A model generated the notes under the pieces. That model was not told the DNA's origin. It saw only the letters and a program-made list of their open reading frames with translations, and made no database searches. Positions 29,201 to 40,655 of a DNA stretch of 64,000 nt are shown in pieces. The position numbers and the translations under genes are program-made. Numbering within the stretch: the first letter of the stretch is position 1; each line of letters opens with the position of its first letter. This DNA comes from Rhodococcoides kyotonense (lineage in GTDB: Bacteria > Actinomycetota > Actinomycetes > Mycobacteriales > Mycobacteriaceae), in contig NZ_LVHI01000023.1 of the NCBI RefSeq assembly GCF_001645385.1, positions 1 to 64,000 on the forward strand, read 5' to 3'.

Positions 29201-29705
29201 TCGACGGACCGACCAGGTCCAACGCGTACGAGATGCGGTTCGACAACAACGTGTGCGACGAACTGGTGGCACTGTGCGCATTGATGAACGGGCGCACCGA
29301 CGGCGCACCACGAAGCCCGGCCGAGTCGTTGGTGAATCCGCCGACGTAGACGCCGATCGGAGCGCCCGTGATGCGGCCGGCGTGCCCCGCGTCGTCCAGG
29401 GCTTCCCATGCGACCTCGAGTAGCAGACGCTGCTGCGGATCGGTCACCGACGCCTCACGTGGGGAGATGCCGAAGAATTCGGGATCGAAATCCCACAGCG
29501 ACTGCGTCAGAAACCCGCCGCGACGGGTGTACATGCGCCCCGGCGCCTCGGGATCGGGGTCGTAGAACCGGTCGGCGTTCCACCGATCGGCAGGGATGTC
29601 GACGATGCCGTCGCCCTTCGAGATCATGAACTCCCAGAAACTCTGCCCGTCGTGAACTCCGCCCGGGAATCGGCATCCGATACCGACAAGTGCAATCTCG
29701 ACCAT
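23274..29705 (-). CDS. Single-module fully reducing type I polyketide synthase
   Basis: 2143 residues with domains KS-AT-DH-ER-KR-ACP. KS: DTACSSS (Cys175), VEAHGTGTAVGDP (His310), His350. AT: GHSVGE (Ser625) with YHSH at 731-734, nearer the YASH pattern of branched-extender ATs than HAFH. DH: HVVDGLVLLP (His931) with Asp1089 in HPAVLDTALQ. ER: HGAAGGMGLAAVQVARALG. KR: ITGGFGAFGSAVARW plus the Ser/Tyr/Asn set around SYSAANS. ACP: LGLDSLMAVEF. There is no thioesterase, so release needs a partner, probably the overlapping alpha-oxoamine synthase. Architecture and length match Mas/Pks5-type mycobacterial synthases, which act iteratively. The ATG at 29705 has a GGGGGAG ribosome site. Confidence 0.95.
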   Translation of the reverse strand: MVEIALVGIGCRFPGGVHDGQSFWEFMISKGDGIVDIPADRWNADRFYDPDPEAPGRMYTRRGGFLTQSLWDFDPEFFGISPREASVTDPQQRLLLEVAWEALDDAGHAGRITGAPIGVYVGGFTNDSAGLRGAPSVRPFINAHSATSSSHTLLSNRISYALDLVGPSMTIDTACSSSLVAMHEAVRALDRGECDMALVGGVNTMIRPETFVSMCKGRFLAFDGRSKSFDATADGYGRGEGAGMVLLRPLADAVRDGDRIYSVIRGSGVNQDGRTIAIPVPNPVSQRTLAERVCAEAGIDPSEVGYVEAHGTGTAVGDPLEIEALGGAYGTVPGRTTPLVVGSIKASIGHTEAAAGIASVIKSALSIHHRTIAPQAWLEALNPAILFDDLQIRIPLDPEPFPDAYSRPVVAINGFGYGGTNAHVIMHDAPASAVSTPRVSGPRIFPLSARTDAAVREVAATLADRLQSLVEAAPDAADDIVRAFTAAAWTRRAHHPVRASVKYTDATTLLEVLREFASGTGQSAHTVDGGGAPVFVFSGMGPQWWGMARDLLNEGGVFAHEARIIDDAFTEIAGWSIIEELSRDEESSRVTDTEVAQPANFLVQVALVAELRSMGIEPDTVVGHSVGEVSAAYISGALSLHDALLVSCHRARLQATTAGSGSMLAVGLSEADALARLAEAGDDMVSHVSVAAVNSPTAVTLAGDVEHLTSLAESLTAAGIFAKRLHVEVPYHSHLMDPILGEVSSALASLDPHVPGLALYSTVTAERVTGAHWDAAYWCDNVRKPVRFADTIAALIAQGRRLFLEVGPHPVLSGNIREILIRSGDPGTSIGTLVRKQNDVVSLSATVAGLYAAGAFDGRIFAPGDAVASPHVDLPAYPWQRTRVWNEDEASVADRFGTNTVYPMLGDRTAAAASEWTVELAVSQLPWLRDHVVDGLVLLPGTAYLDAALSAAAVRSNRPEVGLEHVEFVAPLVVDTHDVPVLQVAVEDSTRRFVIRSRPASSTSWSLHATGRLVEGNFEAPFVAADTPDVEHEITGQALYPLLHAAGLQYGPAFQGIESARIGADIVVASIDAAAQAGSGHLVHPAVLDTALQCVATLANPSGVTGAVVPAAMGTVRRYGPIPDHATVVVRRTSTDPMRADIAVTDDEGRAAVTMNAVEFRPIAPPQSLHAQMSSVFYEPVWELRDNRDPGAVLPEQARDFALVVVLGHADASTTTRVDAIAASRRNSSVLHADSTTHHELVAALREALSVDGVDHVTVVAVAGRFDEPADSVASLLVVARAVHLAIYGDETGPAVDPGSLSTAVVTQRAFCMPGDIDGADLTHAGLVGARRSLRNEQSAAGWRLVDTEPSTTDSELVTETFACGSFASDVADEVALRQTSRWVITLKSNLDEHLAVREQPTVLRDREKSFAVEVPKSKLLSDLAFRVHDRRAPGPGEVEVRMETIGLNYKDPLKVMGVLTDKELDGTYFGTRLGLEGAGVVTRVGPGVTEVAPGDQMGVCARDMMRRYVTVGIDEGGTMPIPDGWEAGWCSSILPFLCSHYGLVHLARVQPGETVLVHGAAGGMGLAAVQVARALGARVIGTAGTDERREVAREAGAHDVLASRSLNYSEDVMTLTDGLGVDVVFNSSPGEIMAQNLHVAAEFARIVEIGKADIYFGGVMDLKPFDKNLTFYAVDMDRMFNFKPDLARQITREVVDKMKVGDYVHLPYTTYRLDQVGEAFDAVVRSSHTGRVVLSLDEDAPVVKPRIPTVDIDPDATYLITGGFGAFGSAVARWLVDSGARHLVLVGRNGATTDRARENLESFSAAGILVSEELVDIADYDAVASMIGRIDDAHPLRGVFHTAGVVNNHPVADIDQDSLRSVFLPKVSGAVNMDRALEEAHVDPDIFVMFSSMSSLTGGAPQVSYSAANSVLDALSWSRRNRGKSAFTVSWGSMGGGGMAEAKPEVVRYLEMLGFRNIDMDVATLYLREALTLDIPHVALVGIDWEQWGVANPASANIPRFAAHIAAASTGGSGISALQAEILALPEEQRAEVMTFVLAEQLAVVMGIDADAVDVQTPLPELGLDSLMAVEFAARVGKAVGLELSVLEFGRGHGLSAIGAKLAATLTARAEGEAAPAPSPIAVDVMPAPDADAAHEPVGTAS

Positions 29706-29880
29706 GAATCTCCCCCGACTACTGTGCGACGGCCCACCAGAGATGTGAGCCCCGTCCGACCCCGAATACGTACTGCGCTCGTGAAGACAGCGAACTCCCC
29801 GAGTCGGGTGAATACAACCAGACTCTGCACCGAACCGCCATAGGAATGATGGTGCGGCACTCGTTGTCTCGATACGCGTT

Positions 29881-29963
29881 GGCAAAGTACAAGATTGAAC
29901 TTTGCCTGGGGGTGGGGCGGTTCTGCCGTGGTCGCTATCGTTGTGAATAGCGTTGCCAGGCAA
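29881..29963. promoter_or_regulatory. Interlocking inverted repeats upstream of the PKS gene
   Basis: GGCAAAGT (29881-29888) pairs with ACTTTGCC (29899-29906). TTGCCTGG (29902-29909) pairs with CCAGGCAA (29956-29963), and CGCTAT/ATAGCG (29933-29938 with 29947-29952) nests inside. The first two pairings share 29902-29906, so they exclude each other. They lie 176-258 bp before the PKS start, in its likely leader or promoter. Confidence 0.5.
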
Positions 29964-30110
29964 TAGATTTCGAATGAAGCACAGGAACTGTTGCGGCGCA
30001 ACGAAATCCGACCATTCCGGCGCTGTGGGTCGTTACAGATTTACAGCGAGTGCGAACGGTGTAACGCGGCCGACTGGAACGCTCCCATGTGTGTCCGGGG
30101 TGAGCGGCTG

Positions 30111-30381
30111 GGTGGCCCCGCGCCCCGTACCGCGCACGTTGCAGCGAATGCGCGGGTTGCAACGTGCGCGCCGGCTGGAACCTGCGCGGCTGTGATCCCG
30201 GGTGGGCCCCGCGCCCCGTACCGCGCACGTTGCAGCGAATGCGCGGGTTGCAACGTGCGCGCGGGCTAGAACCTGCGCGGCTGCGATTCCGGGGTGGCCC
30301 GAGTTCCGTATCGCGCACGTTGCAGCGAATGCGCGGGTTGCAACGTGCGCGCCGGCTGAAACCTGCGCGGCCGCGATCACG
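30111..30381. repeat. Three tandem ~90-bp palindromic repeats
   Basis: Units are 30111-30200, 30201-30291 and 30292-30381. Each carries a perfect inverted repeat CGCGCACGTTGCA / TGCAACGTGCGCG around an identical 14-bp loop (30131-30170, 30222-30261, 30312-30351), then a moiety like aacctgcgcggc. The palindromic cores are invariant while the linkers vary, so the core looks like the constrained part. Confidence 0.9.
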
Positions 30382-30720
30382 GCCCCCTGGAACCCGCGCG
30401 CACGAAAACCGGACCGGCCCGAGACCCGCCGGTTTTGCGCCACGCGGGGCTGTCCCTCTTGACGCGGGCGCGGCGAGGGGTCACTCTTGTCCCGGAAGCA
30501 CCCCGCAGCGATCGGGAGGACCGATTCGCAGACCCGCGACACGCCGCCGCCGAGCGCCACGCAGGTTCACATCTCGGGTGCTACTTTTGATGCCCCTGTT
30601 GCGCTCTGCGCCGATGTGGGGTACCTTTGGACGTTGCGCTGGCTGCCTCCTGTCCACCTCTCGATTGCTGTGTCTGCGAAGTCGAACTTCGAAGAGATTG
30701 CAGTGGGGATTCGGTCTTGG

Positions 30721-30749
30721 TTGTGACCAGTGAATTCGCCCCACATATA
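30721..30749 (+). promoter_or_regulatory. Candidate rpoB promoter
   Basis: TTGTGA (30721-30726), a 17-bp spacer and CATATA (30744-30749) resemble a sigma-70-type -35/-10 pair and would start transcription about 60 bp before the TTG start codon. This rests only on sequence match and position. Confidence 0.35.
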
Positions 30750-30814
30750 GCAAGCAGATACAGCGGCGGTCGCACTGCACGAGCGGCCCGCGTGAGGTGC
30801 TGGAAGGACGCATC

Positions 30815-33800
30815 TTGGCAGTCTCTAGCCAGACCAAGGCAGTTGTCGGAACACCGGGAGCCCCGAGGAGGGTTTCGTTCGCGAACATCCGCGAACCGTT
30901 GGAGGTACCCGGTCTCCTCGATGTACAGACGGACTCTTTCGAATGGCTGGTAGGCGCGCAGTCCTGGCGCGACCGTGCCGCCGCGCGCGGTGACGGTGAA
31001 GTCACCGGTGGTCTCGAGGACATCCTGACGGAGCTCTCTCCGATCGAGGACTTCTCGGGCTCGATGTCTCTTTCCTTCTCCGATCCTCGATTCGACGAGG
31101 TCAAGGCCTCGCAGGACGAGTGCAAGGACAAGGACATGACGTACGCGGCTCCGCTGTTCGTCACTGCCGAGTTCATCAACAACAACACCGGTGAGATCAA
31201 GAGCCAGACGGTGTTCATGGGTGATTTCCCCATGATGACCGACAAGGGCACGTTCATCATCAACGGCACCGAGCGTGTCGTCGTCTCGCAGCTCGTTCGT
31301 TCCCCCGGCGTCTACTTCGACCACACGGTCGACAAGACGACGGAGAAGGACCTGCACAGCGTCAAGGTCATCCCCGGCCGTGGTGCATGGCTCGAGTTCG
31401 ACGTCGACAAGCGCGACACCGTGGGTGTTCGTATCGACCGCAAGCGTCGTCAGCCGGTCACCGTGCTGCTGAAGGCTCTCGGCTGGACCACCGAGCAGAT
31501 CACGGAGCGCTTCGGCTTCTCCGAGATCCTGATGGCCACGCTCGAGAAGGACAACACCGCCGGTACCGACGAGGCACTCCTCGACATCTACCGCAAGCTG
31601 CGTCCGGGCGAGCCCCCCACGAAGGAGAGCGCGCAGACGCTCCTGGAGAACCTGTTCTTCAAGGACAAGCGCTACGACCTCGCTCGCGTGGGCCGCTACA
31701 AGATCAACAAGAAGCTCGGCCTGAACTCCGGCCAGCCGATCGTCGCGTCGACCCTCACCGAGGAAGACATCGTCGCGACCATCGAGTACCTCGTGCGTCT
31801 GCACGCAGGTGAGACCTCGATGACGGCTCCCGGCGGCGTCGAGGTTCCCGTCGAGGTCGACGACATCGACCACTTCGGCAACCGTCGTCTCCGCACGGTC
31901 GGCGAGCTGATCCAGAACCAGATCCGCGTCGGCCTGTCCCGCATGGAGCGCGTTGTTCGCGAGCGGATGACCACTCAGGACGTCGAGGCGATCACGCCGC
32001 AGACCCTGATCAACATCCGTCCCGTCGTGGCTGCGATCAAGGAGTTCTTCGGAACGTCCCAGCTGTCGCAGTTCATGGACCAGAACAACCCGCTGTCGGG
32101 TCTGACGCACAAGCGTCGTCTGTCGGCTCTCGGCCCCGGTGGTCTGTCGCGTGAGCGCGCGGGCCTCGAGGTTCGTGACGTCCACCCGTCGCACTACGGC
32201 CGCATGTGCCCGATCGAGACCCCCGAGGGTCCGAACATCGGTCTGATCGGTTCGCTCTCGGTGTACGCGCGGGTCAACCCGTTCGGCTTCATCGAGACGC
32301 CGTACCGCAAGGTCGTCGACGGCCAGGTCACCGACGAGGTCGACTACCTGACGGCCGACGAAGAGGATCGCCACACGCTCGCGCAGGCGAACTCGCTCGT
32401 CGACGATCAGGGTCGCTTCGTCGAGGACAAGATTCTCGTCCGTCGTAAGGGTGGAGAGGTCGAGTTCGTCTCGTCCGCCGACATCGACTACATGGACGTC
32501 TCGCCGCGCCAGATGGTGTCCGTCGCCACCGCGATGATTCCGTTCCTCGAGCACGACGACGCCAACCGTGCCCTCATGGGCGCGAACATGCAGCGTCAGG
32601 CCGTCCCGCTGGTGCGCAGCGAGTCGCCGATCGTCGGTACCGGCATGGAGCTCCGCGCTGCCGTCGACGCCGGTGACGTCGTCATCACCGACAAGACGGG
32701 CGTCGTCGAAGAGGTGTCCGCGGACTACGTCACGGTCATGGCCGACGACGGCAGCCGCAAGACGTACCGCATGCGCAAGTTCGCGCGCTCGAACCAGGGC
32801 ACGTGTGCCAACCAGCGTCCGATCGTGGACGAGGGTCAGCGCGTCGAGGCCGGCCAGGTCCTCGCCGACGGTCCCTGCACCGAGAACGGTGAGATGGCGC
32901 TCGGCAAGAACCTGCTGCTCGCGATCATGCCGTGGGAAGGCCACAACTACGAGGACGCGATCATCCTGTCGCAGCGCCTCGTGGAAGAGGACGTTCTCAC
33001 CTCGATCCACATCGAAGAGCACGAGATCGACGCCCGCGACACCAAGCTCGGTGCCGAGGAGATCACTCGTGACATCCCGAACGTCTCCGACGAGGTCCTC
33101 GCCGACCTCGACGAGCGCGGCATCATCCGTATCGGTGCCGAGGTTCGTGACGGCGACGTGCTGGTCGGAAAGGTCACGCCGAAGGGCGAGACCGAGCTGA
33201 CCCCGGAAGAGCGTCTGCTGCGCGCCATCTTCGGTGAGAAGGCTCGCGAGGTTCGTGACACGTCGCTGAAGGTTCCTCACGGTGAGAGTGGAAAGGTCAT
33301 CGGCATTCGCGTGTTCTCGCGCGAGGACGACGACGACCTGCCTCCCGGCGTCAACGAGCTCGTGCGCGTGTACGTCGCGCAGAAGCGCAAGATCCAGGAC
33401 GGCGACAAGCTCGCAGGCCGCCACGGAAACAAGGGCGTCATCGGCAAGATCCTCCCGCAGGAGGACATGCCGTTCCTGCCCGACGGCACCCCGATCGACA
33501 TCATCCTGAACACGCACGGTGTTCCGCGTCGTATGAACATCGGTCAGGTTCTGGAGACCCACCTCGGGTGGATCGGCAAGACCGGATGGAACGTGCAGAT
33601 CGCCGCGGACGGCACGAAGCCCGATTGGGCCGACCGCCTTCCGGAGGAGATGCTGGCGGCTCCGGCCGACAGCAACATCGCCACCCCGGTGTTCGACGGC
33701 GCCAAGGAGCACCAGCTCGCTGGTCTGCTCGAGAGCACCATCCCGAACCGTGACGGCGAGCAGATGGTCGGCCCCGACGGCAAGGCCACGCTGTTCGACG

Positions 33801-34303
33801 GCCGCTCCGGCGAGCCGTTCCCGTACCCGGTGTCGGTGGGCTACATGTACATCATCAAGCTGCACCACTTGGTCGACGACAAGATCCACGCTCGTTCGAC
33901 CGGTCCGTACTCGATGATCACGCAGCAGCCCCTCGGCGGTAAGGCCCAGTTCGGTGGTCAGCGCTTCGGTGAGATGGAGTGCTGGGCCATGCAGGCCTAC
34001 GGTGCGGCATACACGCTGCAGGAGCTTCTGACCATCAAGTCCGACGACGTGGTCGGTCGCGTGAAGGTGTACGAGGCCATCGTCAAGGGCGAGAACATCC
34101 CCGAGCCCGGCATTCCCGAGTCCTTCAAGGTGCTCCTCAAGGAGCTCCAGTCGCTGTGCCTCAACGTGGAGGTGCTGTCCTCGGACGGCGCAGCCATCAC
34201 GATGGCCGACGGCGACGACGAAGATCTCGAGCGTGCGGCAGCCAACCTGGGAATCAACCTTTCCCGCAACGAAGCTGCCACGGTCGACGACCTCGCCCAG
34301 TAG
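30815..34303 (+). CDS. rpoB: DNA-directed RNA polymerase beta subunit
   Basis: A 1162-residue beta subunit. I chose TTG 30815 because GGAAGGA (30802-30808) is well placed and mycobacterial rpoB also starts with TTG just before this N-terminus; GTG 30797 has no ribosome site. The rifampicin region reads [17 protein letters not shown] then [14 protein letters not shown], with the wild-type Asp, His and Ser at the usual resistance positions, so rifampicin sensitivity is expected. Other core motifs include [15 protein letters not shown] near the C-terminus. rpoC follows after 97 bp. Confidence 0.98.
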   Translation: MAVSSQTKAVVGTPGAPRRVSFANIREPLEVPGLLDVQTDSFEWLVGAQSWRDRAAARGDGEVTGGLEDILTELSPIEDFSGSMSLSFSDPRFDEVKASQDECKDKDMTYAAPLFVTAEFINNNTGEIKSQTVFMGDFPMMTDKGTFIINGTERVVVSQLVRSPGVYFDHTVDKTTEKDLHSVKVIPGRGAWLEFDVDKRDTVGVRIDRKRRQPVTVLLKALGWTTEQITERFGFSEILMATLEKDNTAGTDEALLDIYRKLRPGEPPTKESAQTLLENLFFKDKRYDLARVGRYKINKKLGLNSGQPIVASTLTEEDIVATIEYLVRLHAGETSMTAPGGVEVPVEVDDIDHFGNRRLRTVGELIQNQIRVGLSRMERVVRERMTTQDVEAITPQTLINIRPVVAAIKEFFGTSQLSQFMDQNNPLSGLTHKRRLSALGPGGLSRERAGLEVRDVHPSHYGRMCPIETPEGPNIGLIGSLSVYARVNPFGFIETPYRKVVDGQVTDEVDYLTADEEDRHTLAQANSLVDDQGRFVEDKILVRRKGGEVEFVSSADIDYMDVSPRQMVSVATAMIPFLEHDDANRALMGANMQRQAVPLVRSESPIVGTGMELRAAVDAGDVVITDKTGVVEEVSADYVTVMADDGSRKTYRMRKFARSNQGTCANQRPIVDEGQRVEAGQVLADGPCTENGEMALGKNLLLAIMPWEGHNYEDAIILSQRLVEEDVLTSIHIEEHEIDARDTKLGAEEITRDIPNVSDEVLADLDERGIIRIGAEVRDGDVLVGKVTPKGETELTPEERLLRAIFGEKAREVRDTSLKVPHGESGKVIGIRVFSREDDDDLPPGVNELVRVYVAQKRKIQDGDKLAGRHGNKGVIGKILPQEDMPFLPDGTPIDIILNTHGVPRRMNIGQVLETHLGWIGKTGWNVQIAADGTKPDWADRLPEEMLAAPADSNIATPVFDGAKEHQLAGLLESTIPNRDGEQMVGPDGKATLFDGRSGEPFPYPVSVGYMYIIKLHHLVDDKIHARSTGPYSMITQQPLGGKAQFGGQRFGEMECWAMQAYGAAYTLQELLTIKSDDVVGRVKVYEAIVKGENIPEPGIPESFKVLLKELQSLCLNVEVLSSDGAAITMADGDDEDLERAAANLGINLSRNEAATVDDLAQ

Positions 34304-34311
34304 TTCTTGGT

Positions 34312-34342
34312 CCCCGGGCCTGCAGTGACGCGGGCCCAGGGG
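34312..34342 (+). terminator. Hairpin between rpoB and rpoC, possible attenuator
   Basis: CCCCGGGCC (34312-34320) pairs with GGCCC-A-GGGG (34333-34342, one bulged A). It is followed after about 6 nt by the T-rich stretch ttagttcttgttttcg. It may partly terminate rpoB transcripts or act as an RNA-processing site. Its strength is uncertain because the T-run is interrupted. Confidence 0.35.
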
Positions 34343-34400
34343 CGTTAGTTCTTGTTTTCGATTCGGCAGTACAACACCCATCACGGGGAAAGGAAGTTAC

Positions 34401-38354
<3,954 letters not shown>

Positions 38355-38357
<3 letters not shown>

Positions 38358-38412
38358 GCGCCTTCGGCGCACGTGAGTGCGAATGTATAGCCCGCTGTAC
38401 ATTCGCACTCAC
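38355..38412 (+). repeat. 58-bp two-hairpin element at a stop codon, copy 2
   Basis: It starts at the rpoC TAG stop, then GCGCC-TTC-GGCGC, then a long hairpin with arms gtgagtgcgaatgta... and ...tacattcgcactcac. It differs from the minus-strand copy at 21879-21936 at three positions, two of them a compensating pair in the stem and one giving a G-T wobble. It is followed by a conventional terminator. Confidence 0.9.
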
Positions 38413-38418
38413 GACGAG

Positions 38419-38450
38419 AGCCCCGCATCCTGTGAGATGCGGGGCTTTTC
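38419..38450 (+). terminator. Intrinsic terminator after rpoC
   Basis: AGCCCCGCATC (38419-38429), a 6-nt loop, then GATGCGGGGCT (38436-38446) running into TTTT. The stem is 11 bp, about 60 bp past the rpoC stop, and may also serve the convergent VOC gene. Confidence 0.85.
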
Positions 38451-38453
38451 GCG

Positions 38454-38867
38454 TTATCGGTGGCAGACCGCTTCGAGGTCGATACCGTTGAGATCCCGGA
38501 CGAACGCGCCGTAGTACGACGCGTGGTACTCGGGCTGCAGGCCGGGCGGTCGCAGTTCGACGGCACCGGCCGCTAAAGCGGCGACGTGGAAGGCGTCGAC
38601 GGTGTCGTGGTCGGCAGCGGTGAACGCAAGATGGGTGTGCGGACCGATCTGCGCACCTGGGGCGTCGACGATCCAGAAGAACGGTTTTCGGTCCGCCCAT
38701 CCGAAGGCGATCATGGGGAGCTGGTCGGTGCCCGCGGGAACCCGCATGATCTCGGTGATGCCGAGGGGTGCGAGGGCTGCGCCGTAGAAGGCGGCGCTCG
38801 CGGAAAGGTCGGAGACGCCGACGTTGAGATGGTCGATCTGTGATCCTGAGCGGTCCGGTGTGGTCAT
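38454..38867 (-). CDS. VOC family protein (glyoxalase/dioxygenase fold)
   Basis: A 137-residue vicinal-oxygen-chelate protein. The strands IDHLNVGVSDLSASAAFYGAAL and the C-terminal AFVRDLNGIDLEAV show the paired beta-alpha-beta-beta-beta units. His in IDHLNVG, His in GPHTHLAF and Glu in LEAV are candidate metal ligands. The substrate is unknown. ATG 38867 lacks a clear ribosome site; a TTG about 10 codons upstream with GAAGGG before it is an alternative start. It converges with rpoC. Confidence 0.75.
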   Translation of the reverse strand: MTTPDRSGSQIDHLNVGVSDLSASAAFYGAALAPLGITEIMRVPAGTDQLPMIAFGWADRKPFFWIVDAPGAQIGPHTHLAFTAADHDTVDAFHVAALAAGAVELRPPGLQPEYHASYYGAFVRDLNGIDLEAVCHR

Positions 38868-38977
38868 GGAACACAGCATGCCGTCGATTGCGGACAACTA
38901 CGGCCCTTCGTGATCGGTTCATGTGCACGTCCCCTCGATGACGGGTCCTGTTGACCGGCGTCCGAGAGCCTCGAACG

Positions 38978-40594
38978 ATGGTGAGACGAGGAAACGACGT
39001 ATCCATCGGCCGTGACATCTCCCTACGCGGGGGTTCGACGCGGCGACAGTTTCTGACGTGGAGCGCACTGGTCGGTGCGCTGGCGTTCACTCCTGAGCTG
39101 ACTGGAATCCCCGCCGCGAACGCGCAATCGGTTGTCCCGCCGGACTTTCCGTTTCGACTGGGTGTTGCGTCCGGTGACCCGTTGCCCGACTCGGTGGTCC
39201 TGTGGACTCGGCTCGCGACGGATCCCTTCGCGCCGCTGGGTGGAATGAACCCGGGGGTCGTTCCGGTGCAGTGGCAGATCGCTGCCGACGAGAAGTTCGG
39301 GCGCATCGTCACCCAAGGTGTCGAGCTGGCTACGAAATTCGACGGCTGGTCGGTCCACGTCGACGTGGAGGGACTGGAGCCGGCCCGCGAATACTTCTAC
39401 CGTTTCCTCGTCGGTGCACATGCCAGCACCGTGGGTCGCACGAAAACTGCTCCGGCACCGGGTCAGTCGCTCGGCCGTCTCGACTTCGCGTGGGCGTCGT
39501 GCCAGAAGTGGGAAGACGGATTCTTCGACGCGTACAAGGATGTGGCGTCGTCGAATCTCGATGTCGTGTTCTTCCTCGGTGACTACATCTACGAGTACGC
39601 GATCAAGGACGAGGGAGCGCGCGCAGGTAAAGCGCGGCCCGACTCCGCCGCACGAGAAACCATGGTGCTCAACGACTATCGCGACCGCTATGCCATGTAC
39701 AAGGCCGACGAGAATTTGGCCGCGGCGCACGCGTCGGCGCCGTTCGTGACGACGTTCGACGATCACGAGGTCGACAACAACTGGGCGTCGCAGATCAGTC
39801 AGGACGACGACGATCCAAAACAATTTCTCCTCCGAAGAGCCGATGCCTTCAAGGCGTGGTGGGAGAACATGCCCGTCCGCGCAAATCTGAGACCTTCAGG
39901 CCCCGACATGAAGGTGTACCGGCGCTTCTCGTTCGGCGATCTGGTCGACTTCTCCGTCCTCGACACCCGCCAGTACCGCAGCGATCAGGCCAACGGCGAC
40001 GGCGAGCACGCGCAGAACGCCGAGACCGCGGACCCGTCGCGCACCATCACGGGCGCCGAGCAGGAGCAGTGGATTCTCGACGGCTTCTCCTCGCCGTCGA
40101 AGTGGAATTTCCTTGCGCACCAGACTGTCATCTCGGATCTCGCACGCGGACTCGACGCCGACCGCAAGGTAGGAATGGATCCCTGGAGCGGGTACGAGGC
40201 GTCGCGCCACCGCATTCTCGATGGTGCACGCGACCGCGGAACGAACAACGTGGCGTCGATCGTCGGCGACATCCACCGCACGATCGTGTCGGAGCTTCGA
40301 CGCGACTACCAGGATCAGGTGTCGCCGGTGGTGGGCGTCGAGATCGCGACGACGTCGATCGCGTCGGGCAAGGACGGTGCCGACGTCGACACGACAGGCG
40401 CCGCCATTGCACACGGCTCACCCCACGTGAAGTTCGGCAATGCGCGACGCGGCTACCTGCGTGCCTCGTTGACGCCGAGCGAATGGCGTTCGGAGGTACG
40501 GGTTCTCGACGCGGTCTCCACACCCGGCAACGCCGTCCGCACGGCTGCGACGGTCACCGTTCCGGACGGCAGCCCCGAGATCGACCTGCGCTGA
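38978..40594 (+). CDS. phoD: PhoD-type alkaline phosphatase, Tat-exported
   Basis: A 538-residue PhoD-family phosphodiesterase/alkaline phosphatase. The twin-arginine signal STRRQFLTWSALVGALAF ends near AANAQS. It has the N-terminal PhoD domain (FRLGVASGDPLPDSVVLWTRL), then metal-site motifs ASCQKWEDG, FFLGDYIYEY, TTFDDHEVDNNW, FLAHQTVISD and IVGDIHRT. It releases phosphate from organic esters outside the membrane and such genes are usually phosphate-starvation induced, though no PhoP box was identified. ATG 38978 and TTG 38951 are alternative starts. Confidence 0.87.
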   Translation: MVRRGNDVSIGRDISLRGGSTRRQFLTWSALVGALAFTPELTGIPAANAQSVVPPDFPFRLGVASGDPLPDSVVLWTRLATDPFAPLGGMNPGVVPVQWQIAADEKFGRIVTQGVELATKFDGWSVHVDVEGLEPAREYFYRFLVGAHASTVGRTKTAPAPGQSLGRLDFAWASCQKWEDGFFDAYKDVASSNLDVVFFLGDYIYEYAIKDEGARAGKARPDSAARETMVLNDYRDRYAMYKADENLAAAHASAPFVTTFDDHEVDNNWASQISQDDDDPKQFLLRRADAFKAWWENMPVRANLRPSGPDMKVYRRFSFGDLVDFSVLDTRQYRSDQANGDGEHAQNAETADPSRTITGAEQEQWILDGFSSPSKWNFLAHQTVISDLARGLDADRKVGMDPWSGYEASRHRILDGARDRGTNNVASIVGDIHRTIVSELRRDYQDQVSPVVGVEIATTSIASGKDGADVDTTGAAIAHGSPHVKFGNARRGYLRASLTPSEWRSEVRVLDAVSTPGNAVRTAATVTVPDGSPEIDLR

Positions 40595-40655
40595 CGCACC
40601 CGTGCGTGGAGAGTTGGACCCCGATGCAACTATCCACGCACGGACGCGTCAGCGC
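40588..40655. terminator. Bidirectional hairpin overlapping both stop codons
   Basis: GCGCTGACGC (40588-40597) pairs with GCGTCAGCGC (40646-40655), and the inner CCGTGCGTGGA pairs with TCCACGCACGG after small interruptions. The TGA stops of phoD (40592-40594) and of the convergent GMC oxidase (tca at 40649-40651) are mirror images inside the stem. Confidence 0.75.

Larger units (their letters stand above)
29706..30814. other. Repeat-rich intergenic region between PKS and rpoB
   Basis: A 1.1-kb divergent gap with no convincing gene. From left to right it holds the PKS ribosome site, a cluster of interlocking inverted repeats (29881-29963), three tandem 90-bp palindromic repeats (30111-30381) and the probable rpoB promoter and leader (30721-30814). 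Open frames crossing the repeats only reflect the low-complexity, high-GC sequence. Confidence 0.7.

Noticed and set aside
30111-30381. CRISPR array
   Set aside because: Only three units of about 90 bp, contiguous and without unique spacers; the palindromes have 14-bp conserved loops. No cas gene is present.
32041-32200. Rifampicin-resistance substitutions in rpoB
   Set aside because: The Asp, His and Ser at the main resistance positions are wild type.
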